The notes under the pieces are model-generated. The model saw only the letters and a program-made list of their open reading frames with translations, searched no databases and was not told the DNA's origin. A stretch of 64,000 bases of DNA from assembly GCA_008711295.1 (NCBI GenBank), contig VUYV01000008.1, positions 1,245,588 through 1,309,587 of the forward strand, written 5' to 3'. The position numbers and the translations under genes were made by a program. Positions 25,001-38,545 of this stretch are shown one piece after another (positions within the stretch are counted from its first letter, which is position 1; the number at the start of each line of letters is the position of its first letter). The stretch comes from Anarhynchus alexandrinus. Taxonomy: Eukaryota > Chordata > Aves > Charadriiformes > Charadriidae.

Positions 25001-26994
25001 TGTTGTCACAGACTTCTTGTTTCTTACCTCTCTTTAAGTGCTATTTGGGCCTAAACACTCTGCTGTTGTTTGACTGTCCACATTTTCACTTTAAAATAAG
25101 CAAGATTTCAATATTGAATCTGCTTTTCTCTCTTTCATTTTTGTCCCCACTGACTCTTCTGCACAAGATACAACCAGACCTGCGCCAGTAACTCGGGGGG
25201 GAGAGCCTGCAAGAGCCTGCTGTGCTCACCAGCACTTGTTAACAAGGTTCCTGTCTCAAAAACGCAAGTGACAGAGCTCTAACATGCCAGCGAGGTCTAT
25301 GTCAAATAAAACCCTTATGCTTTCTCATCTCCTTTCCCAAAAGACATGCATACATACAGTGAAATGTACACTCTTGGGGCTGAGTTTGAGCTGGTCAAGT
25401 CAGGATCAGAATTGCTTCCAGACAGGAAGCTTTTAAATCAAATGTTTCTCTTTTGCCCGCTTATTATGCAGTGTGTACTTCTGACACCAGGGGAGACAGG
25501 GGCAGGGTATCAGAGTTGGCTGCTAGCTGCAAGCCGACCACTGTGTTCTTCCCAGGGCAGACCCTCATGGTGAGATGCCCCCTGCTCCCGAGCAATGCCA
25601 GTGGGGTGTGGAACTGCTCCAGGAATCCTCATCTATAGGGAAACCATGCGTTGTGCAAGTGATGGGGTTAGCGACTGGTTGTGGATAGAGGTTACTGAGC
25701 ATTTCAATACGTTTGTAGATATTAGTTCACCCTTGAGGAGGGTTTTTAGAAAAAAGACAAGCAAGGAGAAAGAAAGTGCATTGGCAGTGATTTCCAACCC
25801 TTGGGCAGTGGATGACTTCTACAGAGACAGACTTTTTTCCCGTGGGCTCACATCCACTGTGCAGAGGCCACATCTAGATCAGGTCACTTTTTAGAGGCCT
25901 GAGAGGTCTGAGCATCTAAGTGTACCCTCTGGAGAGAGGGAAGGGAGAGCAGCCAGGGACTGAGAGATGCAGAAGACAGATTGTCCAAAGTATTGTTCCA
26001 AGAAGTTCAATGTACCCTGACCTGCAGAGGATGGTAAGCTTTGTGAAGGACGGGTGTGTTTACAGGATTTTACTTTGAAGCTCTTTCTCTCAGAATACAT
26101 AAGATTTGCTTTATGAATATTGTGTGACCACTGCATACCCTACCAAGCAGGGTACTGCCATGAGGTCTTGGGAATTGGGTCTAACGGAAGTGATGGCTTG
26201 TAGATTAAAACTAGAAGATGATGCACTTCTCAAGAGTGGAGGGCTTGGAGGAGAAGGTGTCCGGCTGCGCAAAAAGCTTCCTCACCACAGGACACAGCTC
26301 TCTCCTTGCGCTGCCTGCCCCAGAGATGTTCAGGTTTATTTTCCCACCTGGGTGTACAGAGCCAGTGTGAATGCTGGAGCTCAACGTTCCACTCCCTTCC
26401 TGCATCTCCTGCTCTCTGGCAGAGAGCGAAAAGCACTGAGGGAGGAGTACGCCAAGCTTGCCCTAAAAGCAGTAACTAAAAAAGATTGCTGTCAGCAGCT
26501 CTTAGACTGAAGGCTCGAGCCAGTTGCGTTGGTCTGTAAAAGGAGTGATCACCCGTGCTTTGACTTTGGCACCAGAGTGTTCAGCTAAGGTCTTTATTCG
26601 GGAGCAAACTCGCAGACCTTTGCAGGGAGCTGTTGAGCTCTCTTCATCCATCCCAGGTCTGGCAGACGGATCAAAGCCCACTCTGCCAGCAGATATCCCC
26701 TGCACGCTGAAGAAATGAAGCGCAAGTTCATCTTGCTCTTAACTTGGTGTTCTGCCTCCACATTCACGAAGGAAATGACTTCCATTTTTCTGTAATATTT
26801 TTCGTATTTTATAATATCAGTAGTGACCTCCTGGTCAGACATTTTAGGAAATGTATTGACCAGCTGTGAGAAGGGACCTTGGCTTCACCTTCTATCTTCC
26901 AGGCTTGCATAAGCTGCCAGACTCATTACTGGCATGTGCAGCAGCACTGATGTTACCTGAGGGTTAGCAAGGTAAAGTTTTCCTGGATACTACT
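19086..26994. other. Long non-coding stretch, nothing recognised
   Basis: Almost 8 kb in which I find no recognisable exon, RNA gene or transposon. There is a 16-A run at 21752-21767. The frame at 19283-19759 begins with TTG, not ATG, and shows no known domain. Other frames (for example 26106-26510 and 23801-24210) are equally unremarkable. Confidence 0.4.
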
Positions 26995-27440
26995 TCTCCT
27001 GCTTGAGTTCTGGGCAAATAGGGTTCATAAATCCCTATTTGTACAGGCAGAAAATGTCATTATTCTGTCCAATTATAATCCCAAACGTAAAAATTAATTG
27101 AGGCAGGTATTAAATTAAGCAGGTTTTGCTTGAGTAAATATTTTCCATTTTGGAGCCTAATCTATTCACTTAATAATCTAAAGCAATTTTATTAATTTAT
27201 TTTTGGTTTGCGAAAAAAATAATAATGTCTGTTCCATTAGGAGCTGTCACTGGCTTAAGAGGATTTTACTCCCATTTTATGGTTTGGTTCAAAGAAAATT
27301 TATTCTTGCAATACGTTTAATGATTCTTAGCTAACGTTGTCTTCCCAGCTGCAGTTGGACTGTAATAAAAAAACCTTTGGCTTTTGTCAGACTTGCACAT
27401 TCTTGTCTGCCAATAATGATTAATCTTTCCCCCTACAAGA
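26995..27440. promoter_or_regulatory. Extended AT-rich block with many TAAT cores (best candidate conserved enhancer)
   Basis: Some 450 bases, markedly AT-rich but not low-complexity. They contain a perfect 9-bp inverted repeat, CAAATAGGG and CCCTATTTG, at 27015-27041, then a series of homeodomain-like cores (CAATTATAAT near 27070, AATTAATTGA near 27094, TTTATTAATTTA near 27189, AATGATTAAT near 27415). No open frame or transposon signature is present. Sequence returns to ordinary GC content at both ends. The density and length resemble ultraconserved-type vertebrate enhancers; the claim is inference from texture. Confidence 0.4.
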
Positions 27441-30400
27441 TCATCTTATTACTTGGGTTTGACTTAGGAGCTGCCGTTCCCTCTGGAGCTTGGTAAAGGC
27501 TTTCTCCCAGAGCAGCTCTGATGCAGCGCAGGTGTGACCTGTAGTGCCTCCCTTTGTAGTCTGTCTCTGCCCCTTAATTGCTGATCTGCAGCACTTTGCT
27601 TTTCTAAGCTCCTCTGCACAGGAATGCTATTTTGGGGGATAATGGAGAATTAATTGCAAGAGGAATTCCTGAACACTTCCATGCATGGGAGGGCCCTCGG
27701 CGTCCCCAGCTGCCCAGCGGGGAGGATTGTCTAGACAGATGGGTCGGTGCCGAGATGCGGGTGGCGGAGGGAAGCCTCCCACTCCTCCCTGACCTTGGGC
27801 ATGCCACAGAGGGCACTGTCCCCCACCCAAATAAACAGGCATGCATCTACCCCACTGCCACCTCTCAGTGGTGCTTAGAAGCCCTTTTCCATGGGGCAGC
27901 ATCCCCACAGCTCTCAGCGGGACAGACCATGTCCCAGCCATCCTGGTGTGGAATCTCCTGCTGGTCTTAAGGGCATTTCTGTGTCGGTTGCCTGTCGATA
28001 CACTGGGAGGGATGGGAATGCACCTCAAAGGTGTGGGAGGACGATGAGAGTATAGGGCTGGTCAAGGTAGATGTCTGCAAAAGTGTTACAGCAGATGATT
28101 TTGGGGCATCGCCAAACATATGGGACCACAGCTTCATGCTGAGAAAATTTGTGTTTTAATTTGTGGCCATCTTGGCAGTATTTTAATGGATTGTAGTAAT
28201 AAGAACCCTGGGAACAGGAAGAGAAGAGATGCTTAACCGATTTGAGAGAGACCTTTGCCATTAACAGGACACACATGCTTTCTGATCAGCTTGTCACATC
28301 AAACATAAGTGAATTTGTGGTAGATGAATTTGCTGTACTGTCTCTCTGCCTTTGCTTGTGGGATCTTTTGGGCAAGGTGATCACACCAGAGATGCTGCAT
28401 AAACGAATCTCTTCCCTGTGCCTGTGCTCTGAAAGATGGCTGATTCTAGGGCAGGACCAGCAGCTCATTGTATGAAAAGAAGTGATCTGCAGTACCAACA
28501 ATTAAAACTGAAGTGGAAAAATGCATGAGACATTTGGGCTAGCATGTGGAGTTCTTTTTAGAAAGCCTTTGCAAACAAACATGAGCGGTCAGGGTTGTTT
28601 TACATCCATCAGAGCCCCGCTGCATACCGAAGAGAAGACTCACTTTGGACAATGGTTGTCAGCACTAAGAGCTGCAGAACTGGTGCTAACACAGCCTCTC
28701 TCCAAGCACGGACAAAGACAAACTATGTTCAGCATCATTTCGGAAATCAAGGTTAAGTGTCGGGCTGGTCTAAGCAGGTTTTATGAGCAGCCTTAACATA
28801 ACAAGCCAATATCGGTGCAAGGGGGGAGTATAAATGCTTTTTGGAAAGGAGAATTGCTTCACTTTCCAATTTTTAAAGACTTATGATAAATCATAGCCTG
28901 AACATTCAAAAACAGAAGCCCCAATGGCTTCACTGCCCATCTCGCAGTGAAATAATGGGTGTGGAGGTGAGAAGGCACTGCTGGGAGGGACACAGCTGGG
29001 CACTGGTGCACACTGAGTCATCAGAAGGAAGCTGAAAGATGCTAGCATGAATTCCAAACTGTGTCTGCCTACCTCCGCAGGGGGTTTCTCAAGGCTTGGG
29101 GATAACTGGGGTATCCCTATGGGTTGATGCTCTTCTGAAAGGACTTGAATCTGGAGGTGCTTTGTCACTGGAACTGAGCCATGTATGGGGTCAAGCAAAA
29201 CTATCTGCAAAATTCTGGTCAAATTCAGCAGGTCGTTTCAGCTAGGGAAAACCAGCCAGCACTCCTGTGGGATTAGAGCTTCAGTTGTTTCTAACTTTTT
29301 TTTTTTTTAAATTGCTCAAGTTTTCATTTTGAAGAGCCATTTTGTTCAGAAATTTGGCTTGCTGACACTTTTTTAACCACGCAAAATCTTCTGACACAAA
29401 AAAAAATTTGCTTTTGAGTTGGCCAGCCTGTACGGTTGGCTCTGAAAAATATTTTTAGATTTGGGTATTTTTGCTTCAGCAAAGGAACCTGAAAATCTTT
29501 TGTTATGGATTGGCCTGAGAACGTTGGGGTTTTTTTCCCCTGTTTTTTTCTTTTAGTTCAGTCTTTGAGAGGTCCTCCAGATTCCTCTGACATTCCTGCC
29601 GCCTGAGATGTTCAGCTCTGTTGGGACACCCCTCCATCCTCTTTCTGGTCAGGAAAGGGACACAACTGGGCCTGGGAAGATCAACTAGGGGGAGAGCGAA
29701 GGCAGGACTGGCTTTGAGAGTGGACTCCTGCTGGTGATACGGTTGAGAGTGAATGTGGATGAACATCACTTCCCCCCTGCTCATGGAGCAACGCGGTATC
29801 CTTGCCTCTCTCTGCCTGACCTTCAATACCAAATGGGTGAGTTTGCCTGCTTTCTTTTTTTGTAATCATTGTACTTGTATTCCTTTCCAACTCCTGGGTC
29901 AGGGTTGCCATATCGTGTGTAGGGAGTGTGTTTTCACTGTCCTTGCTCTTCCAGCTGGCTGCGCATCCCCACATACCCCTCTCCGACACTATTTCTGGGC
30001 TCAGAGCACTTATCACCTTCCTTGAGTGAAGGCCGTATTTTCTCACGTCCTGCTCAGCCACTCAAGTAACGTCACAAACCCTTTCTACTGTGAGCGGGTC
30101 TGCGAGTATGAAGGGGACTGACAAAGGGTGTATTTTGCTTTTAAGCCTTCTGCTTCTTCCACCAAAGCTTTTCATACCCTGCATTCAGCCCCCAGACTGG
30201 GCAGTCACGCTGTATCAGCAGCCCACGGTTGTCCTGGGGGGATACGGTAGCTGCCGTCACGGGTGTTTCAGCTGAGCTCGCTACGCTGTGCTGACACGTT
30301 GCCGTATGCACAGGCACTTCAAAGAAATTTCCACCGGCAGGAAGCAGGGCACATTAGAGGCACACTGAGGCTTTTATTTTATGCCAGGACTTCAAAATGT

Positions 30401-33400
30401 TCTTGCTGGTATTTCTGAGGCCCCGCTTCTAACCACTCTTAAGACATATATATGATATAGCAGGAGGCCGGCCTCTGTGAGCCACACACCATGTCTTCAT
30501 GGGATGAGAGTCACAAGACCCTTCACACGCATGGGAGAGCCAAGGGGCTCCAGAGGAGGTTCGGGACTGGCTCCTTCAGGTCTGCTTCCTCTAGCAGCAG
30601 GGAGTCAGCTCACCCAGCAGCCCCTGGCCAGTCTCACCACCCCAGGTCCTGCTCTGGAGCTGGAGGTTGGCTGTCCCTGGTGTGGCTGACATGGCTACGC
30701 TGCTTTGTGCCCTAGGGACGTGCCACCTCCCTTGGACTGTGCGCAGGGAGACAGGGCTGTGGTAGACAGAGGTCCTGGCAGGCTGGGGGAGTGAGTGCTG
30801 CTGGGGTTTTCATTTCCCTCATATGTTTGCACCCTTTCCAGACATGCGTCAGCTCCACTCCCGCAGGAGCACTGGGAAGAACATGCTCCAGCTGCTGTTC
30901 CTCCATGGTTTCTCCCCAGCAATGTAAACAGTTTACAGGGGACTTTGTAAACAGCAGATTTGTTTAGGATATTGTCTGCATTCCTGCCTCGGCGTTTCCG
31001 TATTCCAGCACAGGGGGAACGCTGACCTGCCGGCTGTAGGTCTGCGGCTTGCGTTGTCGGAGGGTAAGATGGTGACGACCCAGAGGAAGGAGTTGTGTAC
31101 ACTCCTGCATTCCCTGTGAGCCTGGTGGATTTGGGGGATCACACTGGGGTCACACGCACACACCGCGGCGGCGTGGAAATGTTTCTGCATCCAGCAGAGA
31201 GGAAAGCTGGCATGGGATGCAGCTGCTGCTGAGCCCTTTGCAGGCTGTGGTTGCGTGAGAGAACATAGAGTATGGTGAACAGAGAGCTTGCTTACACAGT
31301 GCCCAGGGCACTAGGAGAGAGGTGATAAATCTTCAAAGATAGGAGCTTTATTTCAGAAAAGCACTGCCTATTTGAAAAGTCTCAGAAAGTCATTGACTCC
31401 CTGGGGAAGCTGATTGTCCACCCAGGGAAAGGAGGCTGTTAAATCAACTCGGCCTTCATCCCGTGGGAGTAACATCTGAAGATGTCTGTTCTCCCTTCAG
31501 AGCTCCTCACACAGGCATTCAGCCCCTGCTCATCAGTAGGAGGTCAGCTTCTCTCCGCCACCCCTTGACCTTTGTAAAGGAGCAGAAAAGGGAGAGAGCA
31601 ATTCTACCTGAGCTCCTGCGTCTGCCACAGAAGCTTTGTCAAACTTGAGCTGTACTTAACTCCCAGATAACCATTAAACCTCAGATGCACACAGTAAAGA
31701 CGTGAACAGTCACAGGAGTGGATGAGTGGAACTTGAAATAGAGGTTGACATGCCAAAAAGAGGGTCTAGGGCTGGGGGGGAGCAGCAAACAGAAATGTGT
31801 AGAAGCAGTCAGGAGCCACTGGGTGAGTGGGGGACGTTCCTCAAGCCCCCAGACATCTGGTGCAGCTGTGGCTGAGTTCCGCCTTCCTCCTGCTAGTGGA
31901 TCATTGCTTCTGCAGTGTAGCTGTGAGAGGCAGACACCCAAACAGGAGAGCATAGGAGAGCCTGATTTTCAGGAAGCACCTAGGGATGATCAACAGACCC
32001 TATAGAGGAGGGAACGTGCCCCGAATGTTGCAGTGCACTTATTGTCTGATGGTTTTTTGATTTTCTGTTGTTGTGCTTAAGCCTGAGCAGCTTAAATCTG
32101 TGACGGGTGCTCAACCCGCTACCTCTGTGCTCAAACATTCCCTGCTGATGGGAGGGATAGCTGTTGCAGGCTGGTCTGGCTGCCCTGTGCTGGGCTGTGA
32201 GGAACTGACAGCAGATCATTCGGCTGTTTGTTTGCCCCTGTTCCCTGCCAACCAAGAGTTTGAGCCTTGAATTTAAACATCCTGAATAGAAAGGACGAGA
32301 TCTCCAAATGACACCTCCGGTTCGTTGCCAGGGAAGTCTTGCATCCCAGAAGACACAAACAGCTCGATAAAGCCAAACACGGGGAGAAGCAATCTGACCC
32401 CATTTTCCACAGCATTGGCTTCCCAAGTATGTGGCTGCTGGTTGCAATTCAGACATGGCCTCAACCCCCTCTGTTAGCATGACTATGTAAGGGGCTGGTG
32501 ACCCACTCTGGCCATGTCCACATGTTCACCATTATTAGGAAGAAAAGGCCAGCAAGTTCTTTCTGCTTCCCTCAGAGGCACTGGGTATATGGCACGGTCC
32601 CAGCCTGGCCTGGGAACAATCGGGAAGTCTGAATTTTGGATGTCTTTGGATTTTTTTAAATACCACGTAAAACCCCTGTTTTCCTTTGGGGATGTGGATA
32701 GTTGAGCATTGTCCAGCAGAATCCTGTTGACTTTCTGGTGAGCTTTAAGTGTAAATATTTGAACAAAAAATTTTCTCATCTTAACCTTAGCAAAATTTAA
32801 TCTTTCTGTACATAGTGAAATCTGGCTTAAGTCATAACTGAAAATGAGAGTGGTAGTTTGAGGTAATTCCCCGGTGGGTGTTTGTCTAGGTCAGCACAGA
32901 AACCGACATGTTGCACATCATGGATGGCAGCTTGTTCATCAGGAAGGGTTGAAAGGGCAGCTGGGATTACTGGGCAGGATGGAGGTGCGTTGGCTGAGTT
33001 TAATATGATCTAGAATAGGAAAGCACGAGGGCTTCAGGTTGTGATGGATGGCTGAGACAGAAGGTGGAAGGCATGGGGCTGGCAGGAGAGTTGCTAGTTC
33101 TCACATTTTTCTGTTTCATTTCAGGGTTGGGAGTTTGCCTGTAGCTTGTGGCCAGTTTTGCTATAAACCCCAAAGCTCTGCTTTAGGTAAAATCCCCTTC
33201 TGCTCAGCTTGTTGACCTGCATTGGCAGGACAGTGGATAATACAGGAAGGGCTCAGTTCACTCCTTTCTTCTCTTGGACTCTCACCTTTGTCATGCGAAA
33301 GGATGGTGAAGAGGAGGGCAGAAGCTCTCCAGGAACCTCTGCTTTCCCCCACCTCCTGCCTGCCTTATTCGTTCCTGGAAAACTCTGCTGCGGCCTGGGA

Positions 33401-36047
33401 TAGGAATGGCAAACTCCCAGAGGGCAGAGGTGAGTTTGAGGGAAGGAAGAAGAGAACAAATTACTGAGGAGAGGCTGAGCAGATGTGTGGATGGAGGGAG
33501 ACAGCAGCAATGCCAAAAGCAGAAGAGGGAAGATCAAAATGGCCTTGGGGGCCATAAGGCAGGTGAGCCTGAGGAGAGAGAATGGCCCCACAGCCCCAGA
33601 GGACCACCCTGGACTCATACATGCTGGAGATTCAAACACTCCCAAGCAGAACCAAACATGCAATGAGATCCTCATAAAAATATCTTCCTTAAATAAGAAG
33701 TCTGAGCAGGCTGGGATTCCTCAGAGCGGGCAGCATTAGCAATGCAGGAGGTGAGCAAGGGAAGGGATGACAGGTCAGGAGCGAGGGGCAGCAGTTCAAG
33801 ACCAGGGCATTGGCAGAAAGTCTCCGCAGTTCTGCTCAGAAAAGGTATTTCAAGCATTGATGTTTCCAAATGAGGAGGAGCTGACAGGTGCCCCCTGCAG
33901 CCCTCAAGTGCCTTGAAATCCCACCTTCCTTTACAATAAACAGGTGCCTTGCTCAGTTAGATTCCTTGAGTGGGAACATCTGGAAGCTCCCAGCATTCAC
34001 CCCAAATTCACCCTGCTCGAGACACCCAAGCAGGCAGGTCTGTTCCTGTATCCAGTCCCTCTTCCAAAGGGAGTTAGTGTGGGACGTTGTGGGCTGTGCT
34101 CCTGTGTTTTGAGGTAGGCTGAACTTGTGCTGGGGAGGGAGATACTCGTCTGTGGTCCAGCTCAGCCCCACTCGCTGTTTCAGGCCTTGGCTTTGGTATA
34201 GGGACCCACTCCTGCTGTGTCTTGTGTTCTTGCCATTCCCTCTGGCAGAGCAAAGCCCCCGCTCTGCAGGATTTGGCCCCTGAAGCAGCAGAGTGTCCTC
34301 AGCAGCAAAGCTCAGGCCTTACGATAAAGCTCTTGTGCACAGGTCTTCAGGCTCCTGGGCACATCCTCTGCCTCCCTGCGCTCTGCATGGGCCCAGCTGA
34401 GGGTCTTGAGGTCTTTTTTGGAGGAGTTTGCTGTGGCCAGGTGGTAGCTCTGTGACGCTGCCTGAGCTCGGCAGTATCACAAACCCGCTGCTGATTGCCC
34501 CTTCTGCCGCGGGAGTGAGAGAGGCCACGCCAGAGCGCTCTGTGCAAACTGGCGTGAAGGGAAAGATGTACAACCATGCTCCTGGTGTTTATTATCCTTT
34601 TTTACCTATGGATGTAGAGAGGAGGCAGGTGAAAGAGGATGGCAAAGCCTCTGGGAATCCAGGCGCCTTACACCACAAATGAGGCCCCACTGCCTGGGTA
34701 CCCAAGGCAGGCAGTGCTGCGGTGGCAGAAGGTCCCCATCTCTCGAACCACAGAGGGGGCGAGCAAAGGTTTGCAGACTGAGACCAAGTCAGGGTGAAGA
34801 GCAGCACTGAAAAATGCTGCCTTTGGGTCAAAGCAGTGCCCCCAGTTGTGCGATACTGCTGTCGGGTGGCAGAGCACAGGCACAGAGAGCACCTCAGTCC
34901 CAGCGATGCTTTCTGCCTTGCCTCTGAGAGCTAACTCTGCCAATCCTTGTGCTGCAGGGACACTGGCGAGGGAGCGCGTCTTGTGACCAGAGCAGTGCCT
35001 GTGTGCTGAGCCCTGCAGGTTTCGTCTCCAGGCCCTGTGACTTTGGCGTGACGAGAGATTACGAAGGTAGAGTGGGGAGCAGGCTCGCAAGATGGCAAGT
35101 GCTGCCTAATTAATAGGGAGGGTAATTGTTGATAAACTAGGTGTGATAATACTTCACAGGGGTGGGAAGGGCTGATGAATGTAGAGCCACTCGAAGACCT
35201 GTGAGTACGTTGGGTCCTGTTACGTGCACGGAGTGTTTCTGAGCAGGTTTGGTTCTTGCTGCCAGCCTGCCCTGCGTGAGGGGCTGCGAGCTCATCGTGT
35301 GTGTGCAGGCGGGCTGGTGTCGGGAGCTCCAGCAAGCTGTAACAATTCCCATTTAGGTTTGACCTTTTGCTGGATATTAAAGCCTTGCTGTGGCTCAGTG
35401 AGATGAACACTGCAGCAAACACAATTCCTCAAGATGAAATATCTCTCCGGTGGGTAATTCCAGCCTCATTTGAGGGTTGTTGTATTTTTTTTTTGTTTTC
35501 CGCTGAATCATTTATTCCTGGTGTCAGGAAGGTGCAGAATGACTTTCCCCACTGGCTTTCAGAGCTTCATTGATTCTTCAACTCCCACTCCTGCAAATCT
35601 GCTGGAACAGCAGCCCTTTGCCTCTACAATTTTCACAGAAGGGAGGTGGGGAAGGGGACGGTCTCAGAACTATGGGAGCTCTTCAGTGAACCCATTCACA
35701 GTCTGGGGGAGATGCCATCATATTTTAAGCTCCATAGTCCCAAGGCAGTGTCTTTTGATTTGTAGGTTTTTTGCCTTAAATGCCTTCTCAGCACTTGGCA
35801 GTCTGCATGGGGAAGGGGGAGAACTGCTGGTGAGAGCAAGTTTTGTGCTGAAGGATGGGGAATGGGGCACAATCCCAAGTCTTGGGTCACCTTGAACTCC
35901 ATTTGGACACTGACACAGGTCACTAGAGGCAGGGCAGGTCCCTGCCTGACTGAGCAGCCTCCAGAAAGAAAAGGAGCAGCTCCCCCAGAACAGGGAAATA
36001 ATGACAGATCAATGGTAGAAAGGGGAGCCGCGGATCATCTGCTACAG
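27441..36047. other. Long non-coding stretch, nothing recognised
   Basis: More than 8 kb of moderate-GC sequence with many overlapping medium-length frames on both strands (for example 31980-32480, 33253-33675 and 34931-35422), none recognisable. Holds a 13-T run at 29296-29308. A short AT-rich spot with CCTAATTAATAG lies near 35104-35160. Confidence 0.4.
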
Positions 36048-36076
36048 TTGGTGTGTATGTCTGTGTATGTGTGTGC
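36048..36076. repeat. Imperfect TG microsatellite
   Basis: Short run of GT/GTAT units interrupted by C. Confidence 0.8.
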
Positions 36077-37189
36077 AGCACCTATGGGAATTACTGAGAT
36101 TGTACAGAGTGCCAGAGACCTTTGGCCCTTCCTGCTTTTGGGTTCACTGTTGCAACTTAACTCCTTTGCTCATGGCGGGTATGAATCTGGTCGCTTCAGT
36201 GACGGAAAGCAATCTACTCCCAAAATATGCACAGTGAACAAATTCAATCATTGCATGTCTGCCAGACAGGAGTGACTGAACCCAGGCCTCTGCCTGTCAT
36301 CATCAATCTATTTGCAGTCCCATATCTGAGTTCACACTTCATGTTCTCCAGTGCAGCTCCCTTCTCTGGCTCCTGGGAGACGTGGAAACGCTCTTCTTCC
36401 CATGTTGGGGGAGATGGAAGGAGAAGAGGCAATGGAGCGAGACCTGGAGAAAACAGGGTCCCAGAGCCCCATAAGAACTCAGGAACCCAACCCAAGAGGT
36501 ACCATCACATCGCTCTGTGATTCCTTCTGCGTTTGGGATCAGGCCTGAGCCCCACCGCATTGCACTTTGGTGTGGCTCTGAGGGAGCCAAGTGGGTGTGA
36601 AATGCAGAGCACTGCTTGACCCCTCTCCGGCAGAGGAGCAAATAGAGCAGGACTGCTGCCACATGGACCCCAGCCTTTCGGCAAGGCTGAATGGAGGCCT
36701 TGTGTTGAGCAAAGCTTGTCGCCAGGCGCTTGCTACTGAGCTCCACAGCTTTGATTTAAGGAGTTTCAAGCAGTCTGACCATGCCCATTAGTGCTTACAT
36801 GACTCCCCTGCCAAGTAGTTGTAAATGTTTCCATTCGTTCTGCACTTGGCCCAGTTTCTTCTGTTTATTATCCTAAATGTGCCCAGGACGTGACCCTGCT
36901 CCCTCTCCCCAGCTCTTATTCCAACTCCACTTAATTTCTACTTCTTCCGATGTACCGTTTAAAGGACAGAAAAAGAAAGGGAGGTGGATGTTCACGGAGG
37001 TGCTGTGCCCTCCTTGGGATCAGGCACGGTGCTCTGGCATCAATGTCAGATGGGCTCAGACAGACGTAAGAGCAAACGCAAATGGGTGCTGCCGGGTGGC
37101 TGCAGAGGAGCGGGGGGTTGGAAAGCGATGGAGGATACTCAGTGCTGGCAGATATTTAAGTCGCTGTTTATTGCAGTGCTACACAGGAA
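36077..37189. other. Non-coding stretch, nothing recognised
   Basis: Mixed unique-looking sequence without recognisable features. Confidence 0.45.
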
Positions 37190-37300
37190 CAAAAAAGATC
37201 AATATTTATTAGTCGCAGAAAGCATAATTTTGCATGAAAAGCATCGATCAGCGTGTCAGCCATGACAATGTCATTACATCTTCTTTATGATTTGGTTGAC
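37190..37300. promoter_or_regulatory. AT-rich block with clustered TGACA/TGTCA motifs
   Basis: Within 21 bases there are three TALE-homeodomain-like cores: TGTCA at 37254-37258 and the inverted pair ATGACA-A-TGTCAT at 37262-37274. The flanks are AT-rich and carry TTTGCATG and CATCGATCA motifs. MEIS/PKNOX/TGIF proteins bind TGACA-type cores. A regulatory role is inferred only. Confidence 0.3.
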
Positions 37301-38468
37301 ATCCCTATATGAGTAAGGACATTGTTCCCCTAGATGGATTGAGCTGAGGGGGTGAAGGAAGAGTTTATCCCAGTGCTGTGATTAGAGGGGAGCAGAGCAG
37401 GGGCTGCAGTAGTGTTTAGTGTCACAGGATGGGCTCAGGGGCTCTGGCTTTGGCTCTGGTTCTCTACCTCATCGTTCTGCGTGGTCAGTTTGTCATTGGG
37501 GTCTAAGTACCACCAAGAGAAATTCATTGCTTCAGAGTCAAGTCCTAATTTTTCAGTCTTTTTTTCCCAGTGAAATAAGCTGCTTGTCATCTGGGGTCAG
37601 GGTGAAAGCTCCTCCCATAATGTAGTATTGCACAATTATTAGCTTTATGGGATGTTTACACCATCCTTTAAGGCAACCCAGTGTATGTGGTGAGGATGCC
37701 TATCAGTCCCGGCTCTCCTCCAGTCGTTCTTGTGGACATTGGCTGACCCCAGCCCAGTCTGACCCGTGGGTAGAGGTGTCCAGTGTCAGACTGCAGCCCT
37801 GAGGGCCACATGCAGCCACCAAAGCTGTTTGTTCAACCCAAGCAGCGGGTTTGGTGACTGGTCAGCCAGTCTGTCTGGGCAGGCTGGTGGGGCATGCATG
37901 GTGTGGGGAGCCTTGGACCTGCCAGATGGGCTGGCTCTCACCCAGCTGGTTGGTGAGCCAAGGTGGGCAGGGAATGTGGGAAAGGGCTGGGGGCATTGCC
38001 ATGCAGAGACTGGAACAGTGATCTGGGAATCATGGTGGCGTGGAGGAGGCAGAGGAACTCCAGGGCAGCCTTCCGTGGATGGAGAGGTGTTCAAGAGGCT
38101 CTGGTGGGAAGTAGGAAGATGAGGAAGGTGGAAATTGTTGCAGTTTTACAGGTGGACACAAAGCCAAAGGGAAGAAGCTTCTGGAGCTCCACTGCATGTA
38201 GCCAGCTGCTGCTAAAACCTCTCCTTGCTGTAGGTCCAGCAGGCAGGGCCAGCTGGGGTACAGTCAGTGCAAAAGAGGGGTTAGAGCCCTCCCTGCCCCT
38301 GCCTGACCAGCAGCCTGTGCCCAAGCATGTGGCAGCAGCAAGATCCCCATATACCTCTGCAAAAGCAGTTCAAATCCTGCCATTTTCCAGTGCTGTGCTG
38401 GCCCCAGCAGAGATACAGGAGCACAAAGACGGGCATGGAAACAGCAGGCTCTGTGGTTTTACGGAACG
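37301..38468. other. Non-coding stretch containing most of the longest open frame
   Basis: The longest open frame in the window starts at an ATG at 38032 and runs to 38637 on the + strand (201 codons). No domain, signal peptide or membrane segment is evident, and its end reads through an old SINE fragment, so I do not annotate it as a gene. Confidence 0.4.
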
Positions 38469-38545
38469 CCTGAGTCAGGACTCCTGGGTCAGGATTCCCA
38501 GCAGTGCTGTTAACTCCCTTAGGGCAAAGCCACAAGTCAACCGCA
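38469..38545 (-). mobile_element. Old MIR-like SINE fragment
   Basis: GAGTCAGGACTCCTGGGTCA, then a TTCCCAGC...CTGTTAACTCCCTTAGGGCAA stretch, is the antisense form of the conserved MIR/CORE-SINE segment that usually reads 'agtcaggactcctgggttctattcc' in amniote genomes. Diverged and short; the ends are approximate. Confidence 0.5.

Noticed and set aside
28521..28796. Frame with a faint resemblance to a retroelement RNase H segment (QWLSALRAAELVL)
   Set aside because: Only a dozen residues look alike, there is no neighbouring pol or LTR structure, and the key acidic residues cannot be placed.
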